DNA of 64,000 bases, taken from positions 38,939 through 102,938 of the forward strand of contig NZ_WHOD01000050.1 in NCBI RefSeq assembly GCF_013141765.1, written 5' to 3'. The translations under genes and the position numbers were made by a program. The notes below the pieces were generated by a model, which was not told where the DNA came from, made no database searches, and saw nothing but the letters and a program-made list of their open reading frames with translations. Below are positions 18,348 through 27,321 of the stretch, piece after piece; position 1 is the first letter of the stretch, and the number at the start of each line of letters is the position of its first letter. The DNA is from Paenibacillus foliorum. Lineage in GTDB: Bacteria; Bacillota; Bacilli; Paenibacillales; NBRC-103111.

Positions 18348-19247
18348 ATGAAGATTGCCATAACTGGCGGTTCCGGTTTTGTGGGTCGCCATTTGACTCA
18401 ATATTTTTTAGAACGCAAACATTCCCTAATCATAATCTCCCGGAAACGTCAAGCATCGAAACATCCATTAATTCGATATGCTACTTGGTCGGAACTCGAG
18501 AAGGATGTTAAAGTGATGGAAGGCACGAATGCCATAGTTAATCTGGCGGGAGAATCGATAAATCAGCGGTGGACGAAGGCGGCGAAGGAAAGAATTCTAC
18601 AATCAAGGCTTGAAACGGTAGGGCAAGTCGCTGATATTGTGAACCGTATGCAGAACAAGCCATCTGTTGTCGTCAATGCATCAGGGATCTCCATATATGG
18701 TACTTCTGAGAAGGCTTCCTTCGTGGAACACAGCGAACCGAATGTTATGGACTTTTTATCAGGGGTAGTCGAACAATGGGAACGGGCAATGGATCAAATT
18801 CAACAGACTCGTATAGTTAAACTGCGACTTGGAATCGTGCTGGGCAATGATGGTGGCGCATTTCCCAAAATGATGACACCCTACAAGCTTGGTATCGGAG
18901 GTCGAATTGGCAGCGGTAAGCAAGTCATGTCCTGGATACATATAGAAGATTTATGCAGATTGATCGAGTTTTGTATTGAGAATGAAGATATTATCGAGCA
19001 GATCAATGCAACCGCTCCACACCCAGTATCCAATGACGAGTTTGGCCGAGCGTTAGCTCAAACGATGAACAAATCACACCGAATACCGGTGCCTGCATTT
19101 ATGATGAAGCTGATATTTGGTGAGTTATCCACCCTGATCCTTGATGGTCAACGAGTGCTTCCACTGCTGGCTGTAGACTATGAGTTTCAATATAAATATC
19201 CGGTTATTGAATTGGCATTAAAGGATTTGGTTAAAAAACAAACTTAA
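18348..19247 (+). CDS. TIGR01777 family NAD(P)-binding epimerase-like protein
   Basis: A 299-residue member of the YfcH/YfhF (TIGR01777) branch of the extended SDR superfamily. The N-terminal nucleotide-binding motif is TGGSGFVGRHL. Family-specific blocks are visible: NLAGESINQRWT, KPSVVVNASGISIYG, LRLGIVLGNDGGAFPKM and SWIHIEDLCRLIEF. The Tyr of SIYG sits where the SDR catalytic Tyr is found. The length is typical. The biochemical reaction of this family has not been assigned to my knowledge. A GTGAGGAACC ribosome site precedes the ATG. The following small gene may be co-transcribed. Confidence 0.9.
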   Translation: MKIAITGGSGFVGRHLTQYFLERKHSLIIISRKRQASKHPLIRYATWSELEKDVKVMEGTNAIVNLAGESINQRWTKAAKERILQSRLETVGQVADIVNRMQNKPSVVVNASGISIYGTSEKASFVEHSEPNVMDFLSGVVEQWERAMDQIQQTRIVKLRLGIVLGNDGGAFPKMMTPYKLGIGGRIGSGKQVMSWIHIEDLCRLIEFCIENEDIIEQINATAPHPVSNDEFGRALAQTMNKSHRIPVPAFMMKLIFGELSTLILDGQRVLPLLAVDYEFQYKYPVIELALKDLVKKQT

Positions 19248-19301
19248 CAAACTACCTGATGGAAAAGTTAGGTTAGGAATTGAATGAAAAGAGGTGGCAG
19301 T

Positions 19302-19622
19302 ATGATCCAATACGGGTCAGATGATCATTCAGATTTGATATTTCAACGATTACACGCATCAATAGAGCCGCGGGACAGTCAATGGGTTGATGTAGAACTG
19401 AGCTTTGAACTGTCGCCGGAGAGTGTTATGCCTACAGATTTATTGGATTTAACCGCGCTGCTTGTTTGCACCCATTCAGGTGAAATTTTCCAGATTGTGC
19501 CGCAAGATGAGGGCCGTGATTGTGAGTATCAATTTACTGAAACTGAAAAGGTGCAGCTGCGTCAGTACTATGAGACTCAGGTAAAGCCTAAGCTGCTTCA
19601 GGTGGTCAGCGCTGAAGTATAG
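19302..19622 (+). CDS. Small hypothetical protein
   Basis: A 106-residue soluble, acidic protein with no signal or membrane segment and no motif I recognise. It has a DSQWVDVELSFELSPES strand-like region in the middle and an amphipathic helix near the C-terminus. ATG at 19302 is preferred over the in-frame ATG at 19284 because AGAGGTGG (19289-19296) is then at the right distance. It lies 54 bp after the TIGR01777 gene and runs into a bidirectional terminator. Confidence 0.65.
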   Translation: MIQYGSDDHSDLIFQRLHASIEPRDSQWVDVELSFELSPESVMPTDLLDLTALLVCTHSGEIFQIVPQDEGRDCEYQFTETEKVQLRQYYETQVKPKLLQVVSAEV

Positions 19623-19665
19623 AAAAGAGGAGCGGGCGAATTTCGCCTCACTCCTCTTTTTGTTT
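19623..19665. terminator. Bidirectional terminator overlapping the topB 3' end
   Basis: Arms aaaagaggag (19623-19632) and ctcctctttt (19651-19660) enclose an inner ggcgaa/ttcgcc hairpin. The right arm lies inside the last codons of topB; T-runs are present on both strands. Confidence 0.85.
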
Positions 19666-21819
19666 TTGCAGCGCTGCCTTTAAGGCTTCTTCCAAGCTGG
19701 ATCCAATAGTAGTATTATCGCTAAATTGCTTAATCATCTGAGCAGAGTTTCGCTTGGCGGCTTTTCCGCCCTCCCGCGGCCCATCAGTAAGCATTTCAAT
19801 CACATTACAGTGGCGGCATTGCGCATATTTGCCTGCTTTTCCTGTGTGTATTTCCATCTTTTTATGACACTGGGCACAACGCTTGTTAGACAGCTGAGGC
19901 TCTGAAGCCCGTTTGTAGCTGCATTCACGATCTATACAAACGAGCATTTTTCCCCGCTTGCCTTTGATCTCTTGTAAGTTTTTGCCGCACTCTGGACATT
20001 TGGAATGAGTCAGGTTATGCGGTTTGTACTCAATGCTGCTTTGCTTCACAAGACGCACCATGTCAGTAGTTTGACCCCGTATCGCTTGAATAAAATCCTT
20101 CATGCTTCCTTTACCTTTGGAAATGCGCTCCAGCTCTTGTTCCCATTTGGCGGTTAGCTCAGGGGAACGCAGCGCGGGTACTACAAGCTCTATTAGCTGT
20201 GCCCCTTTACCTGTTGGCTGCAGCGTGTTCATTTTGCGTTCAATGGTATCGGTGGACAGCAGCTTTTCAATGATGTCGGCACGTGTAGCTGGAGTGCCAA
20301 GACTATGCTTTTCCATAACGGAGAGCAGTGCAGCTTCTGTATAACGGGAGGGCGGCTTAGTCGCACGCTTATCCAGGCTGCAGCGTGCTTCGCGAAGCAC
20401 ATCTCCTACCTTTAGAACAGGTAGCGCTTGCGTGCCATGTAGTTCATCCTCGGCTTGTCCTTCAGCATCGCTGTCAGCTGAATCAGAGAGGCTAGACGCA
20501 GCAGAGCTATCCTGGCCATACACAGCCTTCCAGCCGATATCCTTCGTGACGCGGCCTTTGGCATAGAAGCTTTCCCCAGCCAGCTCAACCGTAACAGATG
20601 TTTCATCGTAGCGGAAGGCTGGGTAGAATATAGCTATAAATCTGCGGGCTATCAGATCGTACAGCTTGCGTTCATCGGCGCTTAACGTATGAAGCAGGGG
20701 AGCCTGCTCTGTTGGAATGATCGCGTGATGGTCGGATACCTTACTGTCATCGGCAATCCGTTTGGTGACAGCTAAAGGCTTGCGCAGCAGCGGTTTAACA
20801 AGAGCGGCGTACGGCTGAACACTGATGCTTTCCAGTCGTCCCTTTAATGTAGGAACCATATCCGAGGTCAGGTATCTGGAATCTGTTCTTGGATAAGTAA
20901 CTATCTTATGCTGCTCATATAGCTTTTGCAGCACATTGGAGGTCTGCTTAGCAGAAAAGCCGTATTTGCGGTTGGCATCCCGCTGCAGCTCGGTTAAATC
21001 ATAGGCGAGTGGATGCGGTTCGCTTTTCTCTGTTACCCTCAGCTGTGTAACCTTGGCTTGGGCACCCTGCATCTTGGCCAGAAGTGTATCTGCAGCTGCT
21101 TTGTCGAACAATCGTCCGTCCGTCTGCTGCTTGCCTCTCCACATGGCTTGGAAGCCTCCCAGCTGTGCCTTGAGCAGCCAGTAATCCTGAGATTGAAACG
21201 ATCTGATTTCTTTCTCGCGGTCCATCATCATGGCGAGGGTAGGTGTCTGAACTCTGCCGGCAGCAAGCTGTGCATTGTATTTGCAGGTTAGCGCACGAGT
21301 AATATTCAACCCGATTAACCAATCGGCTTCAGCTCTACACACTGCCGCTTGGAATAAGGCATCGTAGTCACGACCAGGCTTCAGCTTAGCAAACCCGTCC
21401 AGGATGGCTTTGTCCGTCTGGGAGGAAATCCAGAGGCGTTGGAATGGCTTGCGCCACCGGATTAGCTCCATAATCCACCGGGCAACAAGCTCGCCTTCGC
21501 GTCCAGCATCGGTAGCAATTATCAGCTTGTCAAAATCACTTCGTTGGGCAAGCTGTGAAATTGCACGAAATTGAGGGGTTGTTTCTTTGATAACTTTCAG
21601 CTTCATCCGTTCTGGAAGCAGGGGGAGATCCTCAAGCTCCCACGTTTTATATTTGGTATCATAATCCTCCGGCTCAGCTAACGTGACTAAATGTCCTAGA
21701 GCCCATGTAACGACATATTTAGGTCCTTCTATAAAGTGCTTTGACTTCTGATGGCAGCCAAGCACGCGTGCAATTTCCTTAGCAACACTCGGTTTTTCTG
21801 CAAGTACTAGTGATTTCAT
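19648..21819 (-). CDS. topB: DNA topoisomerase III
   Basis: A 723-residue type IA topoisomerase that decatenates and relaxes DNA through a 5'-phosphotyrosine link. The Toprim domain opens with LVLAEKPSVAKEIARVLG and contains the DAGREGE acid triad motif. The active-site Tyr309 lies in TYPRTDSRYL. The end carries zinc-ribbon-like Cys clusters (CPECGKNLQEI with a later CIDRECSYK, and CAQCHKK with CRHC), as in B. subtilis TopB. AAGGAG precedes the ATG. A second, distinct topoisomerase III lies at the right edge of the window. Confidence 0.95.
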   Translation of the reverse strand: MKSLVLAEKPSVAKEIARVLGCHQKSKHFIEGPKYVVTWALGHLVTLAEPEDYDTKYKTWELEDLPLLPERMKLKVIKETTPQFRAISQLAQRSDFDKLIIATDAGREGELVARWIMELIRWRKPFQRLWISSQTDKAILDGFAKLKPGRDYDALFQAAVCRAEADWLIGLNITRALTCKYNAQLAAGRVQTPTLAMMMDREKEIRSFQSQDYWLLKAQLGGFQAMWRGKQQTDGRLFDKAAADTLLAKMQGAQAKVTQLRVTEKSEPHPLAYDLTELQRDANRKYGFSAKQTSNVLQKLYEQHKIVTYPRTDSRYLTSDMVPTLKGRLESISVQPYAALVKPLLRKPLAVTKRIADDSKVSDHHAIIPTEQAPLLHTLSADERKLYDLIARRFIAIFYPAFRYDETSVTVELAGESFYAKGRVTKDIGWKAVYGQDSSAASSLSDSADSDAEGQAEDELHGTQALPVLKVGDVLREARCSLDKRATKPPSRYTEAALLSVMEKHSLGTPATRADIIEKLLSTDTIERKMNTLQPTGKGAQLIELVVPALRSPELTAKWEQELERISKGKGSMKDFIQAIRGQTTDMVRLVKQSSIEYKPHNLTHSKCPECGKNLQEIKGKRGKMLVCIDRECSYKRASEPQLSNKRCAQCHKKMEIHTGKAGKYAQCRHCNVIEMLTDGPREGGKAAKRNSAQMIKQFSDNTTIGSSLEEALKAALQKQKEE

Positions 21820-21922
21820 ACATACTCCTTATAAGGGTTTTATTTAATAGTGGACTGATCTCACAATATGTTCAAGATTACTGGAAAAAGAAGCCTTTGT
21901 CCATTTTGCAGCAGATAAACTA

Positions 21923-22762
21923 TTAATTCTTCCAGTATAAATCCCTATAATCCGATGGTGTCATACCCTCCTGCTCCAGAAAACGCTTGTTAAAATAGCT
22001 CGTGCTAGGGTAGCCCGAATCCAAGGCAATCTGACGGATCGTAACCTCCCGCTTTTCTAATAACCATTGCTTGGCTAATTGTAATCTGCATAATGTAACG
22101 AAGGTCATGGGTGTCATTTGAGTTACTTTGCGGAACAGCTTGCAGAAATAATAGGTGCTGACCTCTGCTTGTCCAGCCCAATACTCTAATTCGAAGGGCT
22201 TGCAAGCATCCTGCTGAATCTGCGGCAGCAGATGTAGTATTCGATTGGTAGTTTCTTCGTTCTTGTTAGTGGATAACGGCTCTGCTTGATTGACAAACTC
22301 AGCGATCACAGAATAAGTCAATGTGGATAGTCGAGTCAGCCTATAAAATGTGTTTTCCTCTGCTTCCAACAATAGCTCATGATAAGCTTGCTCCAAAGGC
22401 TTCCACTGACGAACGGTCCATAGATGAGAACGATGTAAGCCTCTCTCCAGTAGATAATCCTTCAGCTTTGAACCATAGAAATGCATCCACCGTACCTCCC
22501 AGGGGTCATCCTGACTGGAGTAATAGCGTTGTTTCTGCATGGGGAAGTACAAGAATGCATCTCCGGCTTGCAAGGTGTAGGTTTGGTTCTCTGCGACTAA
22601 AAAGCCTTTGCCTTTTACTATCATATGAAGGCTGAAATTGTTCAGGGCATTTTCCTGACGGTCAACAGAATGCCAGGGGGCATCCATATACCAGCCAACG
22701 GATTCCGGTAAACAAAAAAAGGCATGGTCAGCCAAGGTTGGGAGTGAGCGCTGGCGCTGCAT
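21923..22762 (-). CDS. AraC-family regulator (cupin plus HTH)
   Basis: A 279-residue transcription regulator with an N-terminal AraC-type cupin sensor (LQAGDAFLYFP) and a C-terminal double HTH (YWAGQAEVSTYYFCKLFR, then IALDSGYPSTSYFNKRF). An upstream in-frame ATG at 22816 exists, but AGGAGGT is placed correctly for ATG 22762. It is transcribed away from the dehydrogenase/aldo-keto reductase pair, with a 140-bp shared gap, so control of that pair, probably in response to a sugar, is a reasonable inference. Confidence 0.9.
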   Translation of the reverse strand: MQRQRSLPTLADHAFFCLPESVGWYMDAPWHSVDRQENALNNFSLHMIVKGKGFLVAENQTYTLQAGDAFLYFPMQKQRYYSSQDDPWEVRWMHFYGSKLKDYLLERGLHRSHLWTVRQWKPLEQAYHELLLEAEENTFYRLTRLSTLTYSVIAEFVNQAEPLSTNKNEETTNRILHLLPQIQQDACKPFELEYWAGQAEVSTYYFCKLFRKVTQMTPMTFVTLCRLQLAKQWLLEKREVTIRQIALDSGYPSTSYFNKRFLEQEGMTPSDYRDLYWKN

Positions 22763-22902
22763 ATCAAAAGAACCTCCTACGTTAATTAAAGACAATATTG
22801 TTGTATAGGTGCGCAAAAAGTTTCTATATTCATATTAAATTTTGTTTTCTATAATAGCAATATAGTCTTATTTAATATATTTCATAAGGAGTTGGAGATG
22901 TA

Positions 22903-23904
22903 ATGGAACAACGAAAGATACGCTGGGGTATCCTCGGCTGCGCAGGAATCGCGAAACGGGCGGTAATCCCGGGTACCAAGCAGTCGGAGACAGGCGAGGT
23001 TGCAGCTATTGCCAGCCGTGATGAGAGTAAAGCCGTACAGACAGCGAAAGAATTAGACATTCCAGTTGCTTATGGGAGCTATGAAGCGCTGCTAAATGAT
23101 GATAGCATAGATGCCATTTATATACCTTTGCCAAATCACTTACATAAAGAATGGACGATAAAAGCAGCAGAAGCGGGCAAGCATGTGCTCTGCGAAAAAC
23201 CAATCGGCTTAAATGCCGCAGAGGCCGAAGAGATGAAGGCAGCTTGCGATAAGGCCGGCGTTAAGCTTGCAGAAGCCTTTATGCACCGACATCATCCTCG
23301 TTATGCCATGATGAAAGAAGTCATTAAATCGGGCGAGATTGGCCAGATTCGCGGAATCCATGGAGCCTTTACATTTAACAGCTCACAAAATCATGGCAAT
23401 GTTCGATTTAACGAGTTCATGGGTGGAGGATCGCTCTATGATGTTGGAGTATATCCGATTAGCGCGGCGCGGTTTCTGTTGGAGCAAGAACCGGAAGCAG
23501 CTACTGTACACGCCTTTTTTTCACCGGAGCATGATAATGTCGACATGATGGCTTCTGGTCTGCTGGAATTTCCAGGCGGTGTCGCTCTAACTTTCGACTG
23601 CGGAATGTGGGCTGCGGGACGAAATGTTCTTGAGGTTCTTGGAACAGAAGGACGTATAGAATTGCCTTGCGCTTATGTAACTCGATTGAACGAAGAGGAC
23701 CATTTTTTTGTCACCGTTAAAGGAGAGCGCAGAGAAGTGAAGGTGCCATATGTTAACCAATATTCTCTGCAGGCAGACAATTTTGGACGGAGCATTCTAG
23801 AAGGTACACCACAGCTATTTGACGGTTCCGATGCTATTCTAAATATGAAGGTCATTGATGCTTGCCTCAAATCCGCCAAAGAACGTATACGCGTTGTCAT
23901 TTAA
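22903..23904 (+). CDS. Gfo/Idh/MocA family oxidoreductase
   Basis: A 333-residue NAD(P)-dependent dehydrogenase of the glucose-fructose oxidoreductase/inositol dehydrogenase family. The Rossmann turn is WGILGCAGIAKRAVI (8-22). The conserved EKP of CEKPIGLNA (about 97) and the substrate-side GGGSLYDVGVYPI segment (about 178) are present. It probably oxidises a sugar or polyol; the substrate cannot be fixed from sequence. AAGGAGTTGG precedes the ATG. The aldo/keto reductase gene follows after 58 bp. Confidence 0.92.
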   Translation: MEQRKIRWGILGCAGIAKRAVIPGTKQSETGEVAAIASRDESKAVQTAKELDIPVAYGSYEALLNDDSIDAIYIPLPNHLHKEWTIKAAEAGKHVLCEKPIGLNAAEAEEMKAACDKAGVKLAEAFMHRHHPRYAMMKEVIKSGEIGQIRGIHGAFTFNSSQNHGNVRFNEFMGGGSLYDVGVYPISAARFLLEQEPEAATVHAFFSPEHDNVDMMASGLLEFPGGVALTFDCGMWAAGRNVLEVLGTEGRIELPCAYVTRLNEEDHFFVTVKGERREVKVPYVNQYSLQADNFGRSILEGTPQLFDGSDAILNMKVIDACLKSAKERIRVVI

Positions 23905-23962
23905 TTTTCATTCAAGCTGAACAATACCCATTCTTACACCAACTCAAAGGAGTGTTCAAACT

Positions 23963-24898
23963 ATGAAAACCATTCGTGTACAAGGCTTGGAAAAACCTGT
24001 AAGCTGCCTGATTCAAGGCTCAGACTTTTTTACTCATGAGGTTTATGACAAAGTATGTACGGTGTTGGATCAATTTTTTGCATTGGGTGGGAATACAATC
24101 GATACTGCGTTTAATTACCGCGGCGGCCAGAGTGAAGAAACAATTGGCAGATGGATGCAGGATCGAGGCAATCGTAAGGATGTAATCATTTTGACAAAGG
24201 GTGCACATCATGACGCAAACGGACCACGTGTTAATCCAACAGCTATCGCAAGCGATCTTGCAACGAGTCTAGGTCGGCTGCAAACCGATTATGTGGACTT
24301 GTACGCGCTGCACCGCGATGATGTCAACATTCCAGTAAGCGTTATTATTGATGCGCTGAATGAGCATATTCGCGCAGGCCGTATTCTCACAATTGGAGCT
24401 TCCAATTGGTCGCATACAAGGCTGCAGGAAGCCAATGATTACGCAGCAGCCAACGGATTAATCGGCTTTACCTTCAGCAGCCCTAACTTGAGCTTAGCGA
24501 AGCCGAATGAAGCGCGGTGGGCAGGCTGCGTTTCTGCAGATACAGCAACCTGCGAATGGCATGAGAAAACTCAATTGCCGCTGCTTTCATGGTCATCACA
24601 GGCAGGAGGCTTCTTTACCGGCAACTTTGCTCCGGATAAGCTCGAGAACGCTGAGATGGTACGTGTATATTACAGTGATGCTAACTGGGAGCGTTTGCGC
24701 CGCGCTGAAGAGCTGGCCAAGAAGAAGGGAGTCAGTCCTATTCAAATCGCGCTCGCCTATGTGTTGAATCAATCGTTCCCAAGCGCAGCCTTAATTGGAG
24801 CTCAAAACCTGGCTGAGCAGGAGTCCTGCCTTGAGGGATCCCAAATCAAGCTTACGGCTGATGAGGTTCAATGGTTGGAAAACGTACAACTCGTTTAA
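23963..24898 (+). CDS. Aldo/keto reductase
   Basis: A 311-residue (beta/alpha)8 NADPH oxidoreductase. The catalytic tetrad is readable: Asp47 and Tyr52 (DTAFNYRGG), Lys79 (LTKGAHHD) and the His of LYALHRDD (about 116). The C-terminal cofactor segment has IGAQN and LAEQ. It is co-directional with the Gfo/Idh gene and preceded by AAAGGAGTG. The pair probably handles one sugar derivative under the divergent AraC regulator (inference). Confidence 0.92.
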   Translation: MKTIRVQGLEKPVSCLIQGSDFFTHEVYDKVCTVLDQFFALGGNTIDTAFNYRGGQSEETIGRWMQDRGNRKDVIILTKGAHHDANGPRVNPTAIASDLATSLGRLQTDYVDLYALHRDDVNIPVSVIIDALNEHIRAGRILTIGASNWSHTRLQEANDYAAANGLIGFTFSSPNLSLAKPNEARWAGCVSADTATCEWHEKTQLPLLSWSSQAGGFFTGNFAPDKLENAEMVRVYYSDANWERLRRAEELAKKKGVSPIQIALAYVLNQSFPSAALIGAQNLAEQESCLEGSQIKLTADEVQWLENVQLV

Positions 24899-24967
24899 TC
24901 TTTATCTCTAAAGTAGCTTGTAGCTAATCGATAGCGTTGTAAGTAACTATCAGCTCTTTCATAATGC

Positions 24968-25030
24968 AAAACGCCATTCTCAACTATAGACTGCATTTAA
25001 GCAGTTTAGAATTGAAAATGGCGTTTTTTT
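24968..25030. terminator. Bidirectional terminator, AKR / BcsB-like gene
   Basis: aaaacgccatt (24968-24978) pairs with aatggcgtttt (25017-25027), with an inner actgc/gcagt hairpin and a T-run. Confidence 0.85.
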
Positions 25031-25041
25031 GGTGATAACAA

Positions 25042-27213
25042 TTACCGTCGTTTACGAGCCAACCATAGTATTGTAATAGTGAGCACCACGATGAGCAAAA
25101 ATGTAACAGGAAATACGTAGGGATTAATGCTGCTGTCCGAATTGTTGAAGAAGATACCCGCGTTTGGTTTTTGAGGTTTAGGGGCTACCGGATCTTCTTT
25201 GACAGGAAATTGATGTACATGATTTTGATTGTCAACGATCACAAATTTACCGGTTATTTTGTTGCTTTCGTCCGGGCTTGTAAGAGCATTAGTGATGGAT
25301 GCTTCATGTTCTGCGGACGAAGCCGACATAAGCAGCAAGCTTTTGGTTGGATTAAGCGGTGAATGAGTTATTTGAATGACCGCAGAGTTGTTTTGAAGTT
25401 CACTTAATAATTGCACATCACTCGCAAGAGAAAGGATCTGATCATCCTTGAATTGAACCTGGCTGCCAGAAAATCCATTCATGAAGTCGGGTAAGCTCTT
25501 GGATGTGCCTAAATAGATAATGTTAAGGTCTTTTAGTAGCTCTTTTAAACCAGGATTTGAAGTTTTAAACAGTAATAATTCAGTATTGTCTTGCGAGTTT
25601 CTGCCAATAATTCCAGCCAGCGTCAACGCCATGCTCAGTTCATTCGTTCCGATTTGATCCGGCAGCAGCAAAGCTGTTTGATTCCAGTGCCCATTCACAA
25701 CAAATGGATAAGGAAGTGATTCGAGTCTCTGAGTTTGCCGTTGTGCAGGGATATAAGTTAATGTAGAGGCTTTATCAATGACTGCCCAGTTACCGAGATA
25801 GCTGGGATTGGAGCAATAATCCTTAAGGTTCTGATTTTGAGTATCCTTATTATTGCTATTGGCATTAATAAATTGAAACGCTACTTCAAATTCTAATGTT
25901 CTGCGCGAACCGATTACACTTGGATCCAATACCAGCTCTAGAATCCCAGCATCAGCTGTAGTTTCAGTTAGACGGACACTTTCAACAGGAACGCCGTTTA
26001 GTTTAACCGATGCAACGGATTGCTTTAAATTAATGGATTTAGAGTGCTTGAACAGGAGCTTAAGTCCTGCGCCATTATCAAAGTCCCAGTTCCCTGGAAT
26101 TGGATAATTGATCCGCACACTTCCTTGTTCTACTCCTTCTACCGTAAGGTTGTTATACCCCATCTTTTCTAAGGTAACGGTGTAAGGACTTCCAATTTTC
26201 AACTCTGCGGGAGCTTCTTTCTTTTTCAAATTCGCAGGTACGATAGAAATGTTGCCTTGAAGCTGAGAAAATAAAGCTTCGTCCGTTAAGATGGTTGCCG
26301 CACTGGATAATTCCGCCTCATTCCCTGCGACGATTAGCTGTGCATTTGCAGGATTCCAAGGAGAAGGCGCCACACCGATAAACGATTGCCATTGGTTAGC
26401 CGGAGCGCCAGTAAGCTTTCGTAGTGCTTCTATAGCGGCTTGTCCCCGTTCCTTCCAGCGGTCCGTCCTTCCGAACCATATCACACGATTATCGCGCAAA
26501 ATGATGTCTGTAAGCTCTGATTCAGCATATACCGGAAACTTAATTCGTTTGTCCGATGCTTGCGTGGAGAAATACTGAGCTAGTTGAGCTACGGATGAGA
26601 ACTCATTCTGGTCTATATTATCAGGTACTGCAATAATAGACTGAAACGGATTCGTGCTTCCCTTTTCAAAGAAAGGACTGGGGTATGTAGTCAGGTCAGC
26701 TTTATCATAGCTTGGTACAAGATTAAGGTTGATTCTGCTGTTTTTATGAATAACCATCCAATTGGCTGTATTTTGAGGATCCACACATACATCACTTGCT
26801 ATCTCCATGTGAGTCTGTAAAGACAGCTTATGAAAACCCGATTTAAGTCCAAGCTTAGAGAGATCGACCCGCCAAAGTGCTTGTTCTTTATTTGAATCAT
26901 CTAAGGCAACACTGCCGATTGGAAGATCATTAACAAGTAGTGTTAAAGTAGAGTTCTTTGGAAGTAGTGTTGGTGAGTGACCATAATATAAGTCCAAGTA
27001 GGAGCCAACGGCAGCGGCGCGACCTTTTCCAATTTCGAAATACGATTCGTCCCTTGCATTCTCTCCTCTAATGACTCGATCATCACCACCAAATAGGGGG
27101 AAGTTTTCCGGTGTGGCTTGTGCTTGTCCGTATACTGTGGGCGAGAGAATAGGAGTGATGAGCATCACACAAGCCACAAGGATACATAAGCGTGCAATTA
27201 GCTTTAGCTTCAT
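25042..27213 (-). CDS. BcsB-like exopolysaccharide regulatory subunit
   Basis: A 723-residue exported, membrane-anchored protein of the cellulose synthase subunit B family (compare B. subtilis YdaN and Listeria PssB). It has a signal peptide, a long extracellular beta-rich body with two BcsB-like repeats (each with a CxxPxxxxNWxVI-like block: VDPQNTANWMVI and CSNPSYLGNWAVI) and a single C-terminal membrane helix ending in KRR. ATG 27213 is chosen over 27246 because AAAGGAAG precedes it. In known systems this subunit guides a nascent glycan with a BcsA-type synthase; no such synthase is encoded nearby. It follows the GGDEF-like gene in the same direction. Confidence 0.85.
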   Translation of the reverse strand: MKLKLIARLCILVACVMLITPILSPTVYGQAQATPENFPLFGGDDRVIRGENARDESYFEIGKGRAAAVGSYLDLYYGHSPTLLPKNSTLTLLVNDLPIGSVALDDSNKEQALWRVDLSKLGLKSGFHKLSLQTHMEIASDVCVDPQNTANWMVIHKNSRINLNLVPSYDKADLTTYPSPFFEKGSTNPFQSIIAVPDNIDQNEFSSVAQLAQYFSTQASDKRIKFPVYAESELTDIILRDNRVIWFGRTDRWKERGQAAIEALRKLTGAPANQWQSFIGVAPSPWNPANAQLIVAGNEAELSSAATILTDEALFSQLQGNISIVPANLKKKEAPAELKIGSPYTVTLEKMGYNNLTVEGVEQGSVRINYPIPGNWDFDNGAGLKLLFKHSKSINLKQSVASVKLNGVPVESVRLTETTADAGILELVLDPSVIGSRRTLEFEVAFQFINANSNNKDTQNQNLKDYCSNPSYLGNWAVIDKASTLTYIPAQRQTQRLESLPYPFVVNGHWNQTALLLPDQIGTNELSMALTLAGIIGRNSQDNTELLLFKTSNPGLKELLKDLNIIYLGTSKSLPDFMNGFSGSQVQFKDDQILSLASDVQLLSELQNNSAVIQITHSPLNPTKSLLLMSASSAEHEASITNALTSPDESNKITGKFVIVDNQNHVHQFPVKEDPVAPKPQKPNAGIFFNNSDSSINPYVFPVTFLLIVVLTITILWLARKRR

Positions 27214-27240
27214 TAAAGTAGCACTTCCTTTATTGAGGTT

Positions 27241-27264
27241 GTTCAAAAAGTCCCCTGTTTGAAC
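27241..27264 (-). repeat. Inverted repeat in the BcsB-like gene leader
   Basis: gttcaaa (27241-27247) and tttgaac (27258-27264) form a perfect 7-bp stem 28 bp upstream of the start codon. From memory it resembles a leader element common in Paenibacillus; this needs a genome search. Confidence 0.45.
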
Positions 27265-27321
27265 ACTTTCTTACTGCTTGCTGCGTAAAAGGGTTCGGTC
27301 TGTGTTCCTGTTATTTTAGTG

